Shown: piece by piece, positions 16,805 to 25,114 of the stretch
Layout of the letters: every line of letters begins with the position of its first letter
Position numbering within the stretch: position 1 is the first letter of the stretch
From: Bradyrhizobium sp. NFR13
Lineage (GTDB): Bacteria; Pseudomonadota; Alphaproteobacteria; Rhizobiales; Xanthobacteraceae
Assembly (NCBI RefSeq): GCF_900114605.1
Contig: NZ_FOTP01000002.1
Coordinates: 682,001 to 746,000 of the forward strand
Length of the DNA: 64,000 nt
Direction of reading: 5' to 3'
Program-made: the position numbers and the translations under genes
Notes under the pieces: model-generated
The model's input: only the letters and a program-made list of their open reading frames with translations
Told to the model about the DNA's origin: nothing
Database searches by the model: none

Positions 16805-17527
16805 TCAGGCTCGCAGTCCGGGTTCGCGCGTGCAAGCCAATTTCGCCCGCGCGAGACCGTCATCGATCGCCAACTTGAGCGCTTCTGCAACCCGGGCGGT
16901 ACTCCATTCATTCTGGTGCAGAGGGTCGTCCTTCCCCGCCATGTCCTCGACAGGTACGTGATCAACGGTGTGCCAATGTCGCATCAAGGCAAATCGAGAG
17001 AATAAATTGACGCCGGCTTTCTGCGCCGCAAAGGCGATCAGCGACACCATGCGCTCGGTTTCAGCGACAAGCGTCTCGGATTTGAGCAATGCGGGGACGT
17101 ATTGCGGGTCGATCAGCAGCACGTCCATGGGCTCTGCGCAAAGGCGGCTAAGCCCCCGATCAATAGCCGCGGCCATATCGTCGAGATCATATTGCTTGTA
17201 CGCGGCGTTGGTACCTATCTGCCAGATCGTCAGCGCGGGCGCCTCAGCAATCACATCTCGGTCCAAGCGGGACAATTCGAGCGGCGCTTCTTCACCGCCT
17301 ATTCCCCTGTTGATCACGGTGACGCGTCCGCCATGTTGCGCTTTCATCGCGCTTTCCAGCCGACCGGGATAGGGCTCAATGGTCCCCTCGCCTGCAGTCG
17401 ATGACGAGCCGATAGCGACAATCCTGACTGGCCCGTCACTACTCAGTTGTCGCTCCAGATAAAACAAGGGGCAGGCCAATCGAACAAGACTGTGCGGCGT
17501 GGTGACCTGAGGCAATTGATCACTCAT
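16805..17527 (-). CDS. SGNH/GDSL hydrolase family protein
   Basis: This 240-residue protein carries the SGNH blocks: the nucleophile serine in IVAIGSSSTAG, the block II glycine in NRGIGG, block III in QIGTNAA, and the block V Asp/His in DDPLHQNEW. These enzymes hydrolyse esters, such as acyl or acetyl groups on lipids or sugars. No signal peptide is evident, so a cytoplasmic location is likely unless it is exported by another route. The ATG at 17527 follows an AAGGGGGA site at good spacing. Neighbours on the same strand are not tightly linked. Confidence 0.82.
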   Translation of the reverse strand: MSDQLPQVTTPHSLVRLACPLFYLERQLSSDGPVRIVAIGSSSTAGEGTIEPYPGRLESAMKAQHGGRVTVINRGIGGEEAPLELSRLDRDVIAEAPALTIWQIGTNAAYKQYDLDDMAAAIDRGLSRLCAEPMDVLLIDPQYVPALLKSETLVAETERMVSLIAFAAQKAGVNLFSRFALMRHWHTVDHVPVEDMAGKDDPLHQNEWSTARVAEALKLAIDDGLARAKLACTREPGLRA

Positions 17528-17634
17528 ATTCAATCCCCCTTACGCGACAAGTCTACGCATGGCCTCGCTACGCGGGCGTCATGAGATCCCACCGGAACCA
17601 TCCACACAGATGAGACAACCCGGATGACACCCGC

Positions 17635-18510
17635 TCAGAAGCACATATTGGTGACGACGTTGCCGCGCTTGTCCTTGACCACATAGGGACACCTGATGCG
17701 TTCCAATGCCTTCTTCGCATCTTCATCGCCGAGCGCTGCGGCTTTCTCGTAATAGGCCTTCGCGGCATCCTTATCCGACGCACCGCCGCGGCCGCTTTGC
17801 GCGAACGCCCCCATGCGCTCGAGCGCGCCGGCATGGTTCTGCGCCGCCGCCTTCTCGAACAGACCGCGCGCCCCAGCATCGTCTTTCGCGCCGCCGATGC
17901 CTTCCGACAGCATCATGCCGAGCTGATACTGGGCCTCGGCATTGGTCTCCGCGGATTTGGCCAGCAACTGCCGTGCACGCACCGGGTCTGAACCCGCGCC
18001 TGCGCCTCCGGATAGTGCCGCAAGATTGCTGACGCCGCGCGGATTGCCGGCTTCAGCCGCACGCTCGAACAGTTTGCGCGCCTGCGCCTCGTCGCGCGCG
18101 ACGCCGGTCCCGTTGCCATAGGCGACGCCGAGCTCGACCATGGCCGAGGTGCAGCCCTTGTCCGCCGCCTTGCGCCACGTCGCGAGCGCCTCCGCAACCT
18201 GTGCATTTGCCGCGTAAGCACGTCCAAGCTGGAACATCGCGCGGCGGGACCCGCCAGACGCGGTTCGGCAGAATTTGATGGCGGTGGCGATATCGGCTTT
18301 CGCGATGTCGGCCACGCCCTTCACATCGGCAGGTTTGTCGGGATCGGCAGGATCGGCCGCAAGCCGATCGCACAGGACCAGATCGGCGGACTGGGCCTGC
18401 GCACTCGACGGCGCGAACAGCACAGCCAGTCCGGCGGCGACGCCGAGCAAACAGGTCAGAGCGGTCGCGCCGATACGCTGTGTCATGAGTTTTGTCGCCA
18501 TCCGTGTCAT
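17635..18510 (-). CDS. Sel1-repeat (tetratricopeptide-like) secreted protein
   Basis: The 291-residue protein starts with a signal peptide ending near AQAQ. It then carries at least five Sel1-like repeats of about 36 residues, recognisable as AMFQLGRAYAANAQVAEALATW, AMVELGVAYGNGTG, AQYQLGMMLSEG and AYYEKAAALGDEDA. Two late cysteines (RIRCPYVV and the C-terminal NMCF) may form a disulfide in the periplasm. Sel1 proteins are scaffolds for protein-protein contacts, often in envelope stress or signalling. No specific partner can be named. Confidence 0.82.
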   Translation of the reverse strand: MTRMATKLMTQRIGATALTCLLGVAAGLAVLFAPSSAQAQSADLVLCDRLAADPADPDKPADVKGVADIAKADIATAIKFCRTASGGSRRAMFQLGRAYAANAQVAEALATWRKAADKGCTSAMVELGVAYGNGTGVARDEAQARKLFERAAEAGNPRGVSNLAALSGGAGAGSDPVRARQLLAKSAETNAEAQYQLGMMLSEGIGGAKDDAGARGLFEKAAAQNHAGALERMGAFAQSGRGGASDKDAAKAYYEKAAALGDEDAKKALERIRCPYVVKDKRGNVVTNMCF

Positions 18511-18568
18511 TCGCCGGCAACATTAGGGACAGGCGCGCACCCCATCAAGCGGCGCACTTGCCTGGAAC

Positions 18569-19306
18569 TCACACCGCCTTGCGGATCAGCTTCAGCACAG
18601 CCTGCAAGCGCAGGCTCCGCTTCCCGGCCAGCGCCGTGGCTTCCAGTTCGGCGCCGGCTTCGTCGCAAGTGCCGGAAAAGCCGATACCGATTTCATAGCC
18701 GCCGAAGACCGGGTTCTCGCCCTTTGCCGGCGTATGCTCCTGATTGAGCATCTCGCCCTTCCAGCGCCCGTCGGCCGAGGAGTAGGCACCGAGATAATAG
18801 AAGAACGCGTCCCCGCCGAGGATGCGGCCGTCATGCAGCAACATCACGCCGTTGAGCCCGCCATCAATGCCATCGAGTGTGCGCAGATGGATCGAATAAA
18901 GCCCGTTCGCGATGCCACCCGCACCGATCGGCCCGGCCGGAGGCATCTCACCGTCATCGATCGTCGTCATGACCGACTCGAATTTCGCACCCGGCATCTG
19001 CGGCGACACGCCCTGAAATCGATAGGTGTCACCATCGGGCCGGCCGGTGACGCTGATGGTCGCCACATCATGGCCGAGTAGCGAGGGATAATTGGGATCG
19101 TTCATGTGACGGCGGCTCTCGATCTCCGCCACCACCTCGTCACCCCGGAGCTCATAGCTGCCGATATGGGCAAAAGCAGAATTGCCGCCGAGCATGCTGC
19201 CATGCTCGACGAACATCACGCTGCGACCAACCGCCTCGTCAACCCGGTATTCGCATTTGTAGAAACCTGTCCGCAACCCGTCATTCCCCTGCAGCGCCTT
19301 TCGCAT
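18569..19306 (-). CDS. Protein with two tandem GrlR-like barrel domains
   Basis: This 245-residue soluble protein is built from two similar halves. Half 1 (from about residue 14) has GFYKCEY, GSMLGGNSAFAHIGSYEL and ESRRHMND. Half 2 (from about residue 135) has GLYSIHL, GRILGGDAFFYYLGAYSS and LNQEHTPA. The LGG-x-G-x-Y pattern resembles GrlR, a small beta-barrel regulator of enterobacterial type III secretion, and related proteins seen singly in many proteobacteria. Nothing here suggests type III secretion. No signal peptide is visible. Duplicating the barrel in one chain is the notable feature; function is unknown. Confidence 0.65.
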   Translation of the reverse strand: MRKALQGNDGLRTGFYKCEYRVDEAVGRSVMFVEHGSMLGGNSAFAHIGSYELRGDEVVAEIESRRHMNDPNYPSLLGHDVATISVTGRPDGDTYRFQGVSPQMPGAKFESVMTTIDDGEMPPAGPIGAGGIANGLYSIHLRTLDGIDGGLNGVMLLHDGRILGGDAFFYYLGAYSSADGRWKGEMLNQEHTPAKGENPVFGGYEIGIGFSGTCDEAGAELEATALAGKRSLRLQAVLKLIRKAV

Positions 19307-19335
19307 TGTAGCGGAAGATGTGCAGTGGAGGAAAG

Positions 19336-19357
19336 CGCACCCGGCCGGTTGGGTGCG
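19336..19357 (-). terminator. Possible terminator of the second RND operon
   Basis: CGCACCC and GGGTGCG form a 7-bp stem around an eight-base loop, with T-rich flanks. It lies about 115 bases beyond the leftward RND permease stop and just before the GrlR-like gene start. It could end the pump transcript, but the T-run is short. Confidence 0.4.
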
Positions 19358-19472
19358 TTTCCAACAGTCTTGGACACGGGCCGCGCAATTCCTCGCCGTA
19401 GAATGGGTCGAAACGGCGCATCCCTAGACCAGCAGCCCTCGTCGGGCGTTACCTTATGCCTCCCCTCGGGCG

Positions 19473-22400
19473 TTACGAATGCGACGTGGCGTGCGGGCGC
19501 GATTCTGCTTCGTGCGATCCCGGTGCCAGCGGCGCCGCCTGATCGACCGTCGCTTCGCCATGCTGGGTCAGCGGACGGTTGCCTGCCATGGCACGCAGCA
19601 GCACATAGAACATCGGCGTGAAGAAGATGCCGAAGGCCGTGACACCGATCATGCCGGCGAACACTGCGACACCCATGGCATGACGCATCTCCGAGCCCGC
19701 GCCAGTGGACGTCACCAGCGGCACGACGCCCATGATGAAGGCCAGCGACGTCATCAGGATCGGTCGCAACCGCAGACGGCTGGCCTCGATCGCGGCCTGG
19801 ATCGGTGTCCGCCCGGCAAATTCCAGCTCGCGGGCAAATTCCACGATCAGGATAGCGTTCTTCGCCGACAGGCCGACCAACACAATCAGACCAATCTGGG
19901 TGAAGACGTTGTTGTCGCCCTTGGTCAACCAGACGCCGAACATCGCCGCCAGCAAGCCCATCGGCACGATCATGATGATCGACAAGGGCAGTGTCAGGCT
20001 TTCGTATTGCGCGGCGAGCACCAGGAACACCAGCAGCATGGCCACCGGGAACACGATCAGCGACGAATTGCCGGCGATGATTTCCTGATAGGTCAGTTCA
20101 GTCCATTCGAAGTCGATGCCCTTGGGCAGCGTCTCCTTGGCGACACGCGCCACGGCATCCTGCGCCTGACCGGTGGAATAGCCGGGCGCCGCACCGCCAT
20201 TGATGTCGGCCGACAGGAAACCGTTGTAGCGCATGGCGCGCTCCGGCCCCGCACTTTCCTTGACGCGCAGCAGCGTCGAGAGCGGGATCATCTCGTTGCT
20301 ATCGGAGCGAACTTTCAACTGGCCGATATCGTCGGCCCGCGCCCGGAATTTGGCGTCAGCCTGGACGCGCACCGAATAGGTGCGACCGAATTTGTTGAAG
20401 TCGTTCACATAGAGCGAGCCGAGATAGATCTGCATCGTGTCGAACACCGAGGTGACCGGCACGTTGAGCTGTCGCGCTTTCGTGCGATCGACATCCGCAT
20501 AGAGCTGCGGCACGTTGATCTGATAGCTCGAGAACAGGCCGGCCAGCTCCTTCTGCTGCATCGCCTTGCCGATGAAAGCCTTGGTGGCGTCGTTCAGGGC
20601 CTCATAGCCCAGACCGGCGCGATCCTCGATCTGCAGCTTGAAGCCGCCGATCGTGCCAAGACCCGACACCGGCGGCGGCGGGAACATGGCGATGAAGGCG
20701 TCCTGAATGCCGGCAAACTTCTTGTTCAGCGACAACGCAATGGCATTGCCGCTCAGGCTAGGATCCTTGCGTTTGTCAAACGCATCCAGGCCGATGAAGA
20801 CGATGCCGGAATTCGACGAATTGGTGAAGCCGTTGATCGACAGACCCGGGAACTGAATCGAATTCTCGACACCGGGCTCCTTCTGCGCGATCTCGCCCAT
20901 GCGGCGGATCACCTCTTCGGTACGATCCAGCGTGGCGCCGTCGGGGAGCTGCGCGAAGCCGACCAGATACTGCTTGTCCTGACCGGGCACGAAACCGCCC
21001 GGGACCGAATGGAACAGATAGCCGGTAACACCAATCAGCGCGACATAGACCCCCATGACGACCGCACGGCGCGAGACCACGCGTTTCACACCGCCGCTAT
21101 AGGCATCCGAGCTGCGCGCGAAGAAGCGGTTGAAGCGAACGAAGAACCAGCCGAGCGACTTGTCCATGAAGCGCGTCAGCGCATCCTTCGGCGCGTCATG
21201 GCCCTTCAGCAGCAGCGCGGCGAGCGCCGGCGACAGCGTCAGCGAATTGAAGGCGGAAATCACCGTGGAGATCGCCACCGTCAGCGCGAACTGCTTGTAG
21301 AACTGGCCGGTCAGACCGGTGATGAAGGCCAGCGGCACGAACACCGCGACCAGCACCAGCGCAATGGCGATGATCGGTCCGGTCACTTCGCGCATGGCCT
21401 GATAGGCGGCGCTCTTCGGATCGAGCCCGCGCTCGATATTGCGCTCGACGTTTTCGACCACGACGATGGCGTCGTCGACGACGATGCCGATGGCCAGCAC
21501 GAGGCCGAACAGTGTCAGCGCATTCACCGAAAAGCCGAATACATGCATCACGGCGAAAGTGCCGACCACCGATACCGGCACAGCAATCAGCGGAATGATC
21601 GAGGCGCGCCATGTCTGCAGGAACAGGATGACGACGAGCACCACCAGTGCGATGGCTTCCAGCAGTGTGTGGATCACGGCCTCGATGGAGGCGCGAACGA
21701 ACTGCGTGGGGTCGTAGACGATGTCGTAGGTGACACCGTCAGGCATGTTCTCCTTCAGCTCCTTCATCGTCTTGCGGACATTGTCGGAGATCTGGATCGC
21801 GTTGGAGCCCGGCGACTGGAAGATCGGCACCGCCACCGCAGACTTGTTGTTCAGCAGCGAGCGCAGTGCATAGTCGGCAGCTCCGAGCTCGATGCGGGCG
21901 ATGTCGCGCAGCCGCGTCACTTCGCCATTGTCGCCGTTCTTGACGATGATCTCGCCGAATTCCTCTTCGCTCTGCAGGCGCCCCTGCGCATTGATCGAGA
22001 GCTGCAGGTCGAGACCCGGCTCATTGGGCGAACCGCCCACCTGCCCCGCTGCTGCCTGCACGTTCTGCGCACGGATTTCGCGCACGATATCGCCCGGCGA
22101 CAGGCCGCGTTCGGCGACCTTCTGCGGATCGAGCCAGACGCGCATGGAGTAGTCGCCCGAGCCGAACAGCTGCACCTGACCGACGCCCTCGATGCGCGCG
22201 AGGCGATCCTTGACGTTGAGCACGGCGTAATTGCGCAGATAGGTCATGTCATAGCGGTCGTTCGGCGACAGCAAATGCACGACCATGGTCAGGTCAGGCG
22301 CGCTCTTGATGGTGGTCACGCCAAGCGCACGGACTTCCGCAGGGAGACGCGGCTCGGCCTGCGAAACGCGGTTCTGCACCAGCTGCTGCGCCTTGTCGGG

Positions 22401-22703
22401 ATCGGTGCCGAGGCGGAAGGTGACGTTGAGAGTCATCCTGCCATCGGTGGTCGCCTGGCTGCTCATATAGAGCATGTTCTCGACGCCGTTGATCTGCTCT
22501 TCGATCGGCGTCGAGACCGTTTCCGCAATCACCTTTGGATTGGCGCCGGGATAATTCGCTGTGACCACCACGGTCGGCGGCGCGACCTCGGGATATTCGG
22601 AGATCGGCAGCACCGGCATCGACAACAAGCCGGCAAGGAAGATCACCGTCGACAGCACACCGGCAAAGATCGGTCGATCAATGAAAAACTTGGAGAAATT
22701 CAT
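19473..22703 (-). CDS. RND multidrug efflux pump, inner-membrane permease (HAE1/MexF type), second copy
   Basis: This permease of 1076 residues begins MNFSKFFIDRPIFAGVLSTV. Its transmembrane segment 4 motif is GIVVDDAIVVVENVERN with the paired aspartates. Sequence character (SEYPEVAPPTVVVTANYPGA and the GDNGEVTRLRDIAR block) is closer to MexF/BepG-type pumps than to the first pump in this window. I placed the start at the ATG at 22703; an open extension upstream runs through repeat-like DNA and lacks signal character. The adaptor gene is 212 bases upstream, separated by REP-like hairpins. A TolC partner is not encoded nearby. Confidence 0.92.
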   Translation of the reverse strand: MNFSKFFIDRPIFAGVLSTVIFLAGLLSMPVLPISEYPEVAPPTVVVTANYPGANPKVIAETVSTPIEEQINGVENMLYMSSQATTDGRMTLNVTFRLGTDPDKAQQLVQNRVSQAEPRLPAEVRALGVTTIKSAPDLTMVVHLLSPNDRYDMTYLRNYAVLNVKDRLARIEGVGQVQLFGSGDYSMRVWLDPQKVAERGLSPGDIVREIRAQNVQAAAGQVGGSPNEPGLDLQLSINAQGRLQSEEEFGEIIVKNGDNGEVTRLRDIARIELGAADYALRSLLNNKSAVAVPIFQSPGSNAIQISDNVRKTMKELKENMPDGVTYDIVYDPTQFVRASIEAVIHTLLEAIALVVLVVILFLQTWRASIIPLIAVPVSVVGTFAVMHVFGFSVNALTLFGLVLAIGIVVDDAIVVVENVERNIERGLDPKSAAYQAMREVTGPIIAIALVLVAVFVPLAFITGLTGQFYKQFALTVAISTVISAFNSLTLSPALAALLLKGHDAPKDALTRFMDKSLGWFFVRFNRFFARSSDAYSGGVKRVVSRRAVVMGVYVALIGVTGYLFHSVPGGFVPGQDKQYLVGFAQLPDGATLDRTEEVIRRMGEIAQKEPGVENSIQFPGLSINGFTNSSNSGIVFIGLDAFDKRKDPSLSGNAIALSLNKKFAGIQDAFIAMFPPPPVSGLGTIGGFKLQIEDRAGLGYEALNDATKAFIGKAMQQKELAGLFSSYQINVPQLYADVDRTKARQLNVPVTSVFDTMQIYLGSLYVNDFNKFGRTYSVRVQADAKFRARADDIGQLKVRSDSNEMIPLSTLLRVKESAGPERAMRYNGFLSADINGGAAPGYSTGQAQDAVARVAKETLPKGIDFEWTELTYQEIIAGNSSLIVFPVAMLLVFLVLAAQYESLTLPLSIIMIVPMGLLAAMFGVWLTKGDNNVFTQIGLIVLVGLSAKNAILIVEFARELEFAGRTPIQAAIEASRLRLRPILMTSLAFIMGVVPLVTSTGAGSEMRHAMGVAVFAGMIGVTAFGIFFTPMFYVLLRAMAGNRPLTQHGEATVDQAAPLAPGSHEAESRPHATSHS

Positions 22704-22734
22704 GGCTGGTCTCGTCAATACAGGATTTCGCGAT

Positions 22735-22910
22735 GGTGCTGTCTCCCCGTTCGCCGGGGGAGACGATAGTGCGGACGCAATTGGCGTCGGATGAGGGGGA
22801 GCCCCCACAGACTCGCAGAAAGTGACGAGTCCCCCTCACCCGCCGGCTTCGCCGGACCAACTCTCCCCCTGGCGAAGCTTTGCTTCTCGCAGCGGTGAGA
22901 GATTAGTAGG
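22735..22910. repeat. REP-like hairpin region between adaptor and pump genes
   Basis: The gap holds two hairpin-forming stretches: GTCTCCCC...GGGGAGAC at 22741-22764, and CCGGC-TTC-GCCGG at 22843-22855 with flanking CCCCTCACC and GGTGAGAG segments. Such sequences recur between genes in this bacterial group. Lying inside an operon, they could stabilise the upstream adaptor message or reduce read-through into the permease gene. Confidence 0.6.
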
Positions 22911-22915
22911 AGCCG

Positions 22916-24136
22916 TTAGTTCTGTGCGACGGCCTTGATCGAAGCGAGAGACGCGGCGTTCATCGCCACCATCTCCGGCTTGATGGTCGCGCCGGGCCGC
23001 ACGCGCTGCAGTCCGTTGACGACGATCCGCTCGCCGGCCTTCAGACCGCTCAGAATCACGCGCATGCCGTCGACCGAGGGCCCCAGGATCACTTCGCGAT
23101 ATTGCGCCTTGTCCTTGGCATCGACGATCATGACGAACTTCTTGTTCTGGTCGGTGCCGACTGCGCGCTCGCTGATGAGCAGCGTCTGCTCCGCCTTCGG
23201 CTGGCCCATGGAGAGCCGCGCGAACTGGCCCGGCATCAATCGGCCATCGGCATTGTCGAACATCGCGCGTACCCGCACCGTACCGCTGCGCGGATCGACC
23301 TGATTATCGATGAACTGCATGTGGCCCTTCACCGGTGCGCTGTCGGTGACAGTGGTCATGTGAACCGGGATGCGGTCGATATCGCCTGGCGTCTTCTCGT
23401 CAGACAGTGTTTTCAACGCGCGCGACACCACCTGTTCGTCGGCATTGAAGCTTGCATAGATCGGATTGACCGAGACCAATGTCGTCAGCAGCGGCGCGGT
23501 CGGGCCGGCCGAAATCAGGTTGCCGACGGTGATCTCCACCTTGCCGACACGGCCCGCGACCGGCGCGCGGACTTCGGTGTAGCTGAGATTGAGTTCGGCG
23601 GTCTTGAGCGCGGCCTCTGCAGCCTTGAGATTGGCTTCCGCCTCACGATACGCATTGATACGATTGTCGAGATCGCGCTGCGTGATGCTGGAGCTGGTCA
23701 ATTGCTGACCGCGATCGAAATCGGCCTTGGTAAGGATCAGGCGCGCCCGCGACGCGGACACCTGTCCCTGGGCACGATCGACGTCGGCGGCGTAGAGCGC
23801 GGGGTCGATCAGCACCAGAAGGTCGTCCTTCTTGACCAGCGCGCCCTCGCGAAAGTGGATCTCCTGAACGGCGCCTGCGACGCGGGAGCGAATCTCGACG
23901 CGCTCGATGGCCTCAAGGCGGCCCGAAAACTCGTCCGACGGCGCCGTGGCCTTGGCTTCCACCAGGGCGACCGAGGCCTGAACGGCGGCAGGAACAGCCG
24001 CGCCGGACTCGGCTTGCGCTGCTACGCTGGACAGATTCATCAGCGCCGCGCCGCCGCCCACGGCGACCGCCACCAACGCGATTCCGGCGCCAAAGGCGAT
24101 CTTGCGAGGGAGATTATGTGCCATTGTGAACCCCAT
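22916..24136 (-). CDS. RND efflux periplasmic adaptor subunit, second system
   Basis: The 406-residue protein has an N-terminal membrane anchor or signal (IAFGAGIALVAVAVGGGAALM) rather than a lipobox. It then has lipoyl halves (GRLEAIERVEIRSRVAGAV and YTEVRAPVAGRVGK) around a short coiled coil, and a beta-barrel ending with the segment GERIVVNGLQRVRPGATI. It joins the MexF-like permease to an outer-membrane channel. An ATG four codons downstream, at 24124, is an equally good start. It is divergent from a TetR gene with a shared promoter region of about 195 bases. Confidence 0.88.
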   Translation of the reverse strand: MGFTMAHNLPRKIAFGAGIALVAVAVGGGAALMNLSSVAAQAESGAAVPAAVQASVALVEAKATAPSDEFSGRLEAIERVEIRSRVAGAVQEIHFREGALVKKDDLLVLIDPALYAADVDRAQGQVSASRARLILTKADFDRGQQLTSSSITQRDLDNRINAYREAEANLKAAEAALKTAELNLSYTEVRAPVAGRVGKVEITVGNLISAGPTAPLLTTLVSVNPIYASFNADEQVVSRALKTLSDEKTPGDIDRIPVHMTTVTDSAPVKGHMQFIDNQVDPRSGTVRVRAMFDNADGRLMPGQFARLSMGQPKAEQTLLISERAVGTDQNKKFVMIVDAKDKAQYREVILGPSVDGMRVILSGLKAGERIVVNGLQRVRPGATIKPEMVAMNAASLASIKAVAQN

Positions 24137-24296
24137 TTAATCTGTGTGGGCCTTGTAAAGCCCTGTCATTTCAGTAGCTAAGCGGTACATTGCGCGTGTT
24201 GCCGGTTACCGGTCGCCCCCGGGCATTTCGCTGCAACGCACATATTCGTAACGTCCGGTATAGATGGACTATCGACATCCACTGTCAAGGGACTTA

Positions 24297-24312
24297 TCTA
24301 CTGAACGGTAGA
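24297..24312. promoter_or_regulatory. Candidate TetR operator for the second RND system
   Basis: TCTAC-TGAACG-GTAGA is a 16-base inverted repeat with five-base arms. It sits 20 bases before the GTG of the divergent TetR gene and within the region shared with the adaptor gene promoter. A TetR dimer bound here could control both directions, though five-base arms are short. Confidence 0.5.
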
Positions 24313-24331
24313 AAACTTTGGAGAGCCCGTC

Positions 24332-24919
24332 GTGGCACTGGGACGTCCTCGTGAATTCGATACCGACACAGCCCTCGACCTCGCGCTGCATGTGTTCTGG
24401 CGCAAGGGTTACGAAGGCGCGTCGATGGCCGACCTCACCGAAGCCATGGGCATCACCAAGCCCAGTCTCTATGCGGCGTTTGGCAACAAGGAAGACCTGT
24501 TCCGTAAGGCGCTGGATCGCTACGTCGATGGTCCCGGCGGCTATTTCCGCACCGGCCTGAAGAAACCCACGGCCCGCGAAGCGGTCGAGCATATCCTGTA
24601 CGAGTCGGTCGAAGCGGTGACTGATCCCAAGAATCCCGGCTGTCTCGCGGTCCAGGGCGCGCTCTGCTGCGGTGATGCCGCGGAGACGATCAAGCAGGAA
24701 CTGACCGCGCGCCGCTCGAAGAGCGAGGAAGATCTGCGCCTTCGCTTCACACGAGCCATCGCCGAAGGCGATTTGCCTGCCGATGCGGACGCCGGCGATC
24801 TCGCGCGCTACGTGTCGGCCATCCTGCAGGGCATGGCCGTGCAGGCCGCTGGCGGCGCACCGCGCGAGCAATTGCGAAAACTTGCCGACATGGCAATGCG
24901 CAGCTGGCCGCCTGTCTGA
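24332..24919 (+). CDS. TetR/AcrR family transcriptional regulator
   Basis: This 195-residue regulator begins MALGRPREFDTDTALD, the usual opening of AcrR-like proteins. The helix-turn-helix (MADLTEAMGITKPSLYAAFGNKEDLF) lies at about residues 32-57. The C-terminal half resembles the TetR_C ligand domain, including NPGCLAVQGAL. The GTG at 24332 follows TTGGAG at a nine-base spacing. It faces the second RND adaptor gene and is its likely repressor. Confidence 0.88.
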   Translation: MALGRPREFDTDTALDLALHVFWRKGYEGASMADLTEAMGITKPSLYAAFGNKEDLFRKALDRYVDGPGGYFRTGLKKPTAREAVEHILYESVEAVTDPKNPGCLAVQGALCCGDAAETIKQELTARRSKSEEDLRLRFTRAIAEGDLPADADAGDLARYVSAILQGMAVQAAGGAPREQLRKLADMAMRSWPPV

Positions 24920-25077
24920 GCGATCCGCCTGCATTCGCGCTAAGATCGCACGGTCAGCGCATTGTCCGCTAACTGCCGCTCCATCGAACTGCTTCTCGAT
25001 TGTTTGATGACCGGGGCGCAATGCTGCCTCCACCGCCAAGCGGTCGCCAAATCGCTGAGGTCGTGGCACATCTCCTG

Positions 25078-25094
25078 ATATTGCATCGCAATAT
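25078..25094. promoter_or_regulatory. Perfect 7-bp-arm palindrome before the MFS gene
   Basis: ATATTGC-ATC-GCAATAT is an exact inverted repeat with a three-base spacer. It lies eight bases before the AGGAG ribosome site of the following MFS gene. The position fits a repressor-binding site. No regulator gene dedicated to it is adjacent, although the TetR gene at 24332 lies immediately upstream on the same strand. Confidence 0.5.
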
Positions 25095-25114
25095 TTCCGC
25101 TCAGGAGAATACCC

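Noticed and set aside
18569-19306. GrlR-like sequence as a sign of type III secretion
   Set aside because: No secretion apparatus or effector gene is nearby, and single GrlR-like domains occur in many free-living bacteria.
19442-19476. Direct repeat TCGGGCGTTAC at 19442 and 19466
   Set aside because: The 11-base copies 24 bases apart at a gene end are too short and lone to call a functional element.
19479-22769. An open frame of 1096 codons on the + strand
   Set aside because: It lies opposite the second RND permease gene in a high-GC region. Its protein is rich in Arg, His and Asp with no fold or motif, typical of an antisense shadow frame.
24920-25077. A possible small gene between the TetR and MFS genes
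   Set aside because: Open frames here run into the MFS gene in the wrong frame and have no coding character.
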